This document shows positions 5,291-7,001 of a DNA stretch of 7,001 bases, in pieces. The position numbers and the translations under genes were made by a program. Location of the stretch: the NCBI GenBank assembly GCA_017995665.1, contig JAGOIM010000081.1:1-7001 (forward strand), written 5' to 3'. Position 1 is the first letter of the stretch; each line of letters starts with the position of its first letter. Under the pieces are notes generated by a model. The model ran no database searches, was not told the origin of the DNA, and saw nothing but the letters and a program-made list of their open reading frames with translations. The DNA comes from Anaerolineaceae bacterium (GTDB taxonomy: Bacteria > Chloroflexota > Anaerolineae > Anaerolineales > Anaerolineaceae).

Positions 5291-7001
5291 TTGAGCAACG
5301 ATCAAGCTAACAATTACGGAGCAAGTTCTATCCAGATTCTCGAAGGGCTCGAAGCAGTCCGCCGAAGACCTGGTATGTATGTCGGTGGCACCGACCAAAA
5401 AGCGCTCCATCATCTCATTTATGAGGTTGTAGACAATTCTATTGATGAAGCCCTCGCCGGCAGCGCAACAGAAATTCAGGTCACCCTGCATCAGGACGAC
5501 AGCGTTACAGTCAAAGATAACGGCCGCGGTATCCCGGTTGATATTCACCCGGAAAAAGGCATCTCTGCCCTTCAAATCGTCATGACCGTCTTACATGCCG
5601 GTGGTAAATTTGGCGGAGGCGGCTATAAAGTTTCCGGCGGTTTGCACGGCGTCGGTGTTTCGGCTGTCAACGCGCTCTCTGAATGGTGTGAAGTTACCGT
5701 CAGACGTGATAACAAAATCTACTTCCAACGTTACGAAAAAGGACATCCGCTGAGCGATGTCACCGCAGTTGGCAGCTACAAAGGCGAAGAAACTGGTACC
5801 TCAACCACCTTCCGTTTTGATCACACAATCTTTTTGGATGATGTAAGCTTCCGTTTCGACACTTTAGCGCAACGATTTCGTGAAATGGCTTTCGTCACCC
5901 GTGGCGTCAGCATTAAATTGCTCGACGAACGAAGCGGTCGTGAGATGACCTTCCACTTCGAAGGTGGAATTGCATCCTTTGCCCGCTACGTCAACCGCAA
6001 TCGCCAGGTCTTACATCCCATGATTTATGGTGAAAAAGAGATAAACGGCATTAGCATCGAATTTGCGGTCCAATATACCGACACCTATTCCGAATCAATT
6101 TACAGTTTTGCCAACACTATCAACACCGGCGATGGTGGCACCCACCTTACTGGTCTACGCGCGGCAATAACCCGCAGCATCAACGATTATGGACGCAAAT
6201 CCGGTAACTTAAAAGACACTGATTCAAACTTCAGCGGCGAAGACACTCGCGAAGGCCTCACTGCAATCATCAGCATCAAACATCCTGACCCACAGTTTGA
6301 AAGCCAAACTAAAGTCAAATTGATGAATGCGGACGTTCAGACCTATGTCCAGCAAGTTGTCGGTGAAACAATTTCCGCTTTTCTCGATGAAAACCCGGGA
6401 GCCGGAAAGGCAATCATCCAAAAATGTCTCACTTCCGCCCGTGCTCGCGATGCCGCTAAGAAAGCCCGGGACCTCGTTATTCGTAAATCTGCTCTCGAGT
6501 CTATGACTCTTCCGGGTAAACTGGCTGATTGTTCCGAACGCGATCCAAACAAAACCGAAGTCTTCATTGTTGAAGGTGAATCGGCAGGCGGCTCCGCAAA
6601 ACAAGGCCGTGATCGCCATTTCCAGGCTATCTTGCCTCTACGCGGTAAGATTCTCAACACCGAACGTGCCCGTCTCGATAAAATTCTTGGCAATAAAGAA
6701 GTTCGCGCCATGGTTTCTGCACTTGGTGTTGGTATTGGCGATTCCTTCGATCTCAAGGGTCTGCGTTATGGCAAAGTTGTCATCATGACCGATGCCGACG
6801 TCGATGGTGCACACATCCGTACGCTTTTGCTGACCTTCTTCTTCCGCTATATGCAACCCCTGATCGAAGAAGGACACCTTTTCATTGCTCAACCACCCCT
6901 CTATCGCCTGAGTGCCAGAGGGCAAATTCAATATGCCTATAGTGATGATGAAATGGAACAATTAGCCACAAAAATGGGTGGCAAGACTAAGGTTTCCATC
7001 T
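5291..7001 (+). CDS. gyrB: DNA gyrase subunit B (ATPase and TOPRIM domains), 3' end beyond window
   Basis: GyrB provides ATP hydrolysis and part of the DNA-cleavage site in the A2B2 gyrase that introduces negative supercoils in the cytoplasm. The frame is open for 570 codons to the window edge; bacterial short-type GyrB is about 640-650 residues, so roughly the last tenth is missing. The GHKL ATPase domain (about 10-225) shows E45 and N49 in EVVDNSIDEALAG, D76 in DNGRGIP, the lid G-G-L-H-G-V-G (116-122) and R139. The transducer domain carries the Q339-T340-K341 loop that contacts ATP. The TOPRIM domain shows E428 (V-E-G-E-S-A-G-G-S-A) and the metal-binding D501-A-D503-V-D505. The offset of +3 to +4 from E. 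coli numbering fits throughout, and all key residues are present. ParE is the main alternative, but the overall form and lack of insertions favour GyrB. Translation starts at TTG behind GGAG. It is the second gene of an operon, with no strong promoter seen directly in front of it. Confidence 0.95.
   Translation, partial: MSNDQANNYGASSIQILEGLEAVRRRPGMYVGGTDQKALHHLIYEVVDNSIDEALAGSATEIQVTLHQDDSVTVKDNGRGIPVDIHPEKGISALQIVMTVLHAGGKFGGGGYKVSGGLHGVGVSAVNALSEWCEVTVRRDNKIYFQRYEKGHPLSDVTAVGSYKGEETGTSTTFRFDHTIFLDDVSFRFDTLAQRFREMAFVTRGVSIKLLDERSGREMTFHFEGGIASFARYVNRNRQVLHPMIYGEKEINGISIEFAVQYTDTYSESIYSFANTINTGDGGTHLTGLRAAITRSINDYGRKSGNLKDTDSNFSGEDTREGLTAIISIKHPDPQFESQTKVKLMNADVQTYVQQVVGETISAFLDENPGAGKAIIQKCLTSARARDAAKKARDLVIRKSALESMTLPGKLADCSERDPNKTEVFIVEGESAGGSAKQGRDRHFQAILPLRGKILNTERARLDKILGNKEVRAMVSALGVGIGDSFDLKGLRYGKVVIMTDADVDGAHIRTLLLTFFFRYMQPLIEEGHLFIAQPPLYRLSARGQIQYAYSDDEMEQLATKMGGKTKVSI

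Noticed and set aside
5174..5575. A minus-strand open frame of about 133 codons across the gyrB start
   Set aside because: It lies opposite the conserved ATPase core of GyrB, has no plausible start signals, and its translation resembles no protein family; it is a shadow frame.
6224..6961. Several overlapping minus-strand open frames of 107-137 codons and a 73-codon plus-strand frame
   Set aside because: All lie within the GyrB transducer/TOPRIM coding region, where codon bias and conserved residues in the gyrB frame explain the lack of stops in other frames.

Overview
The window looks like chromosomal DNA from a bacterium with moderate to low GC content. A member of the Chloroflexota (Anaerolineae-like) is the best guess. 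The reasons are a surface protein with a Thr/Pro-rich stalk and a C-terminal membrane anchor, a GyrB that starts at TTG, and several genes that appear to be transcribed without a leader. This placement is inference from protein style, not from a marker search. I see no tRNA, rRNA, CRISPR array, insertion sequence or phage gene.

Layout: (1) At the left edge, a minus-strand membrane protein fragment (1-300) has a UbiA-prenyltransferase-like N-terminus. (2) Divergent from it is a 675-residue secreted, membrane-anchored protein (357-2384) with a parallel beta-helix region, a fibronectin-III-like domain, a stalk of RPTST repeats and a C-terminal transmembrane anchor. (3) Directly behind it, with its own promoter and Shine-Dalgarno site, is a metallo-beta-lactamase-fold hydrolase (2450-3304) with a full set of metal ligands. 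(4) Tail to tail with the hydrolase, overlapping by 12 bp, is a polytopic membrane protein on the minus strand (3293-4120). The hydrolase's intrinsic terminator lies inside that opposing gene. (5) After a 167-bp divergent intergenic region comes a second polytopic membrane protein (4288-5277). (6) Thirteen bases later comes gyrB (5291 to the window edge), the DNA gyrase ATPase/TOPRIM subunit, missing roughly its last tenth.

The only confident functional anchors are GyrB and the metallo-hydrolase. GyrB and the membrane protein before it form an apparent two-gene operon. The other genes have no clear shared pathway, and nothing in the window forms an obvious new defence or metabolic system. The most interesting signals are regulatory. 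Four of the six genes have a -10 element only 6-9 nt from the start codon and no ribosome binding site, which points to leaderless mRNAs. In addition, a strong rho-independent terminator is embedded in the coding sequence of the convergent gene.
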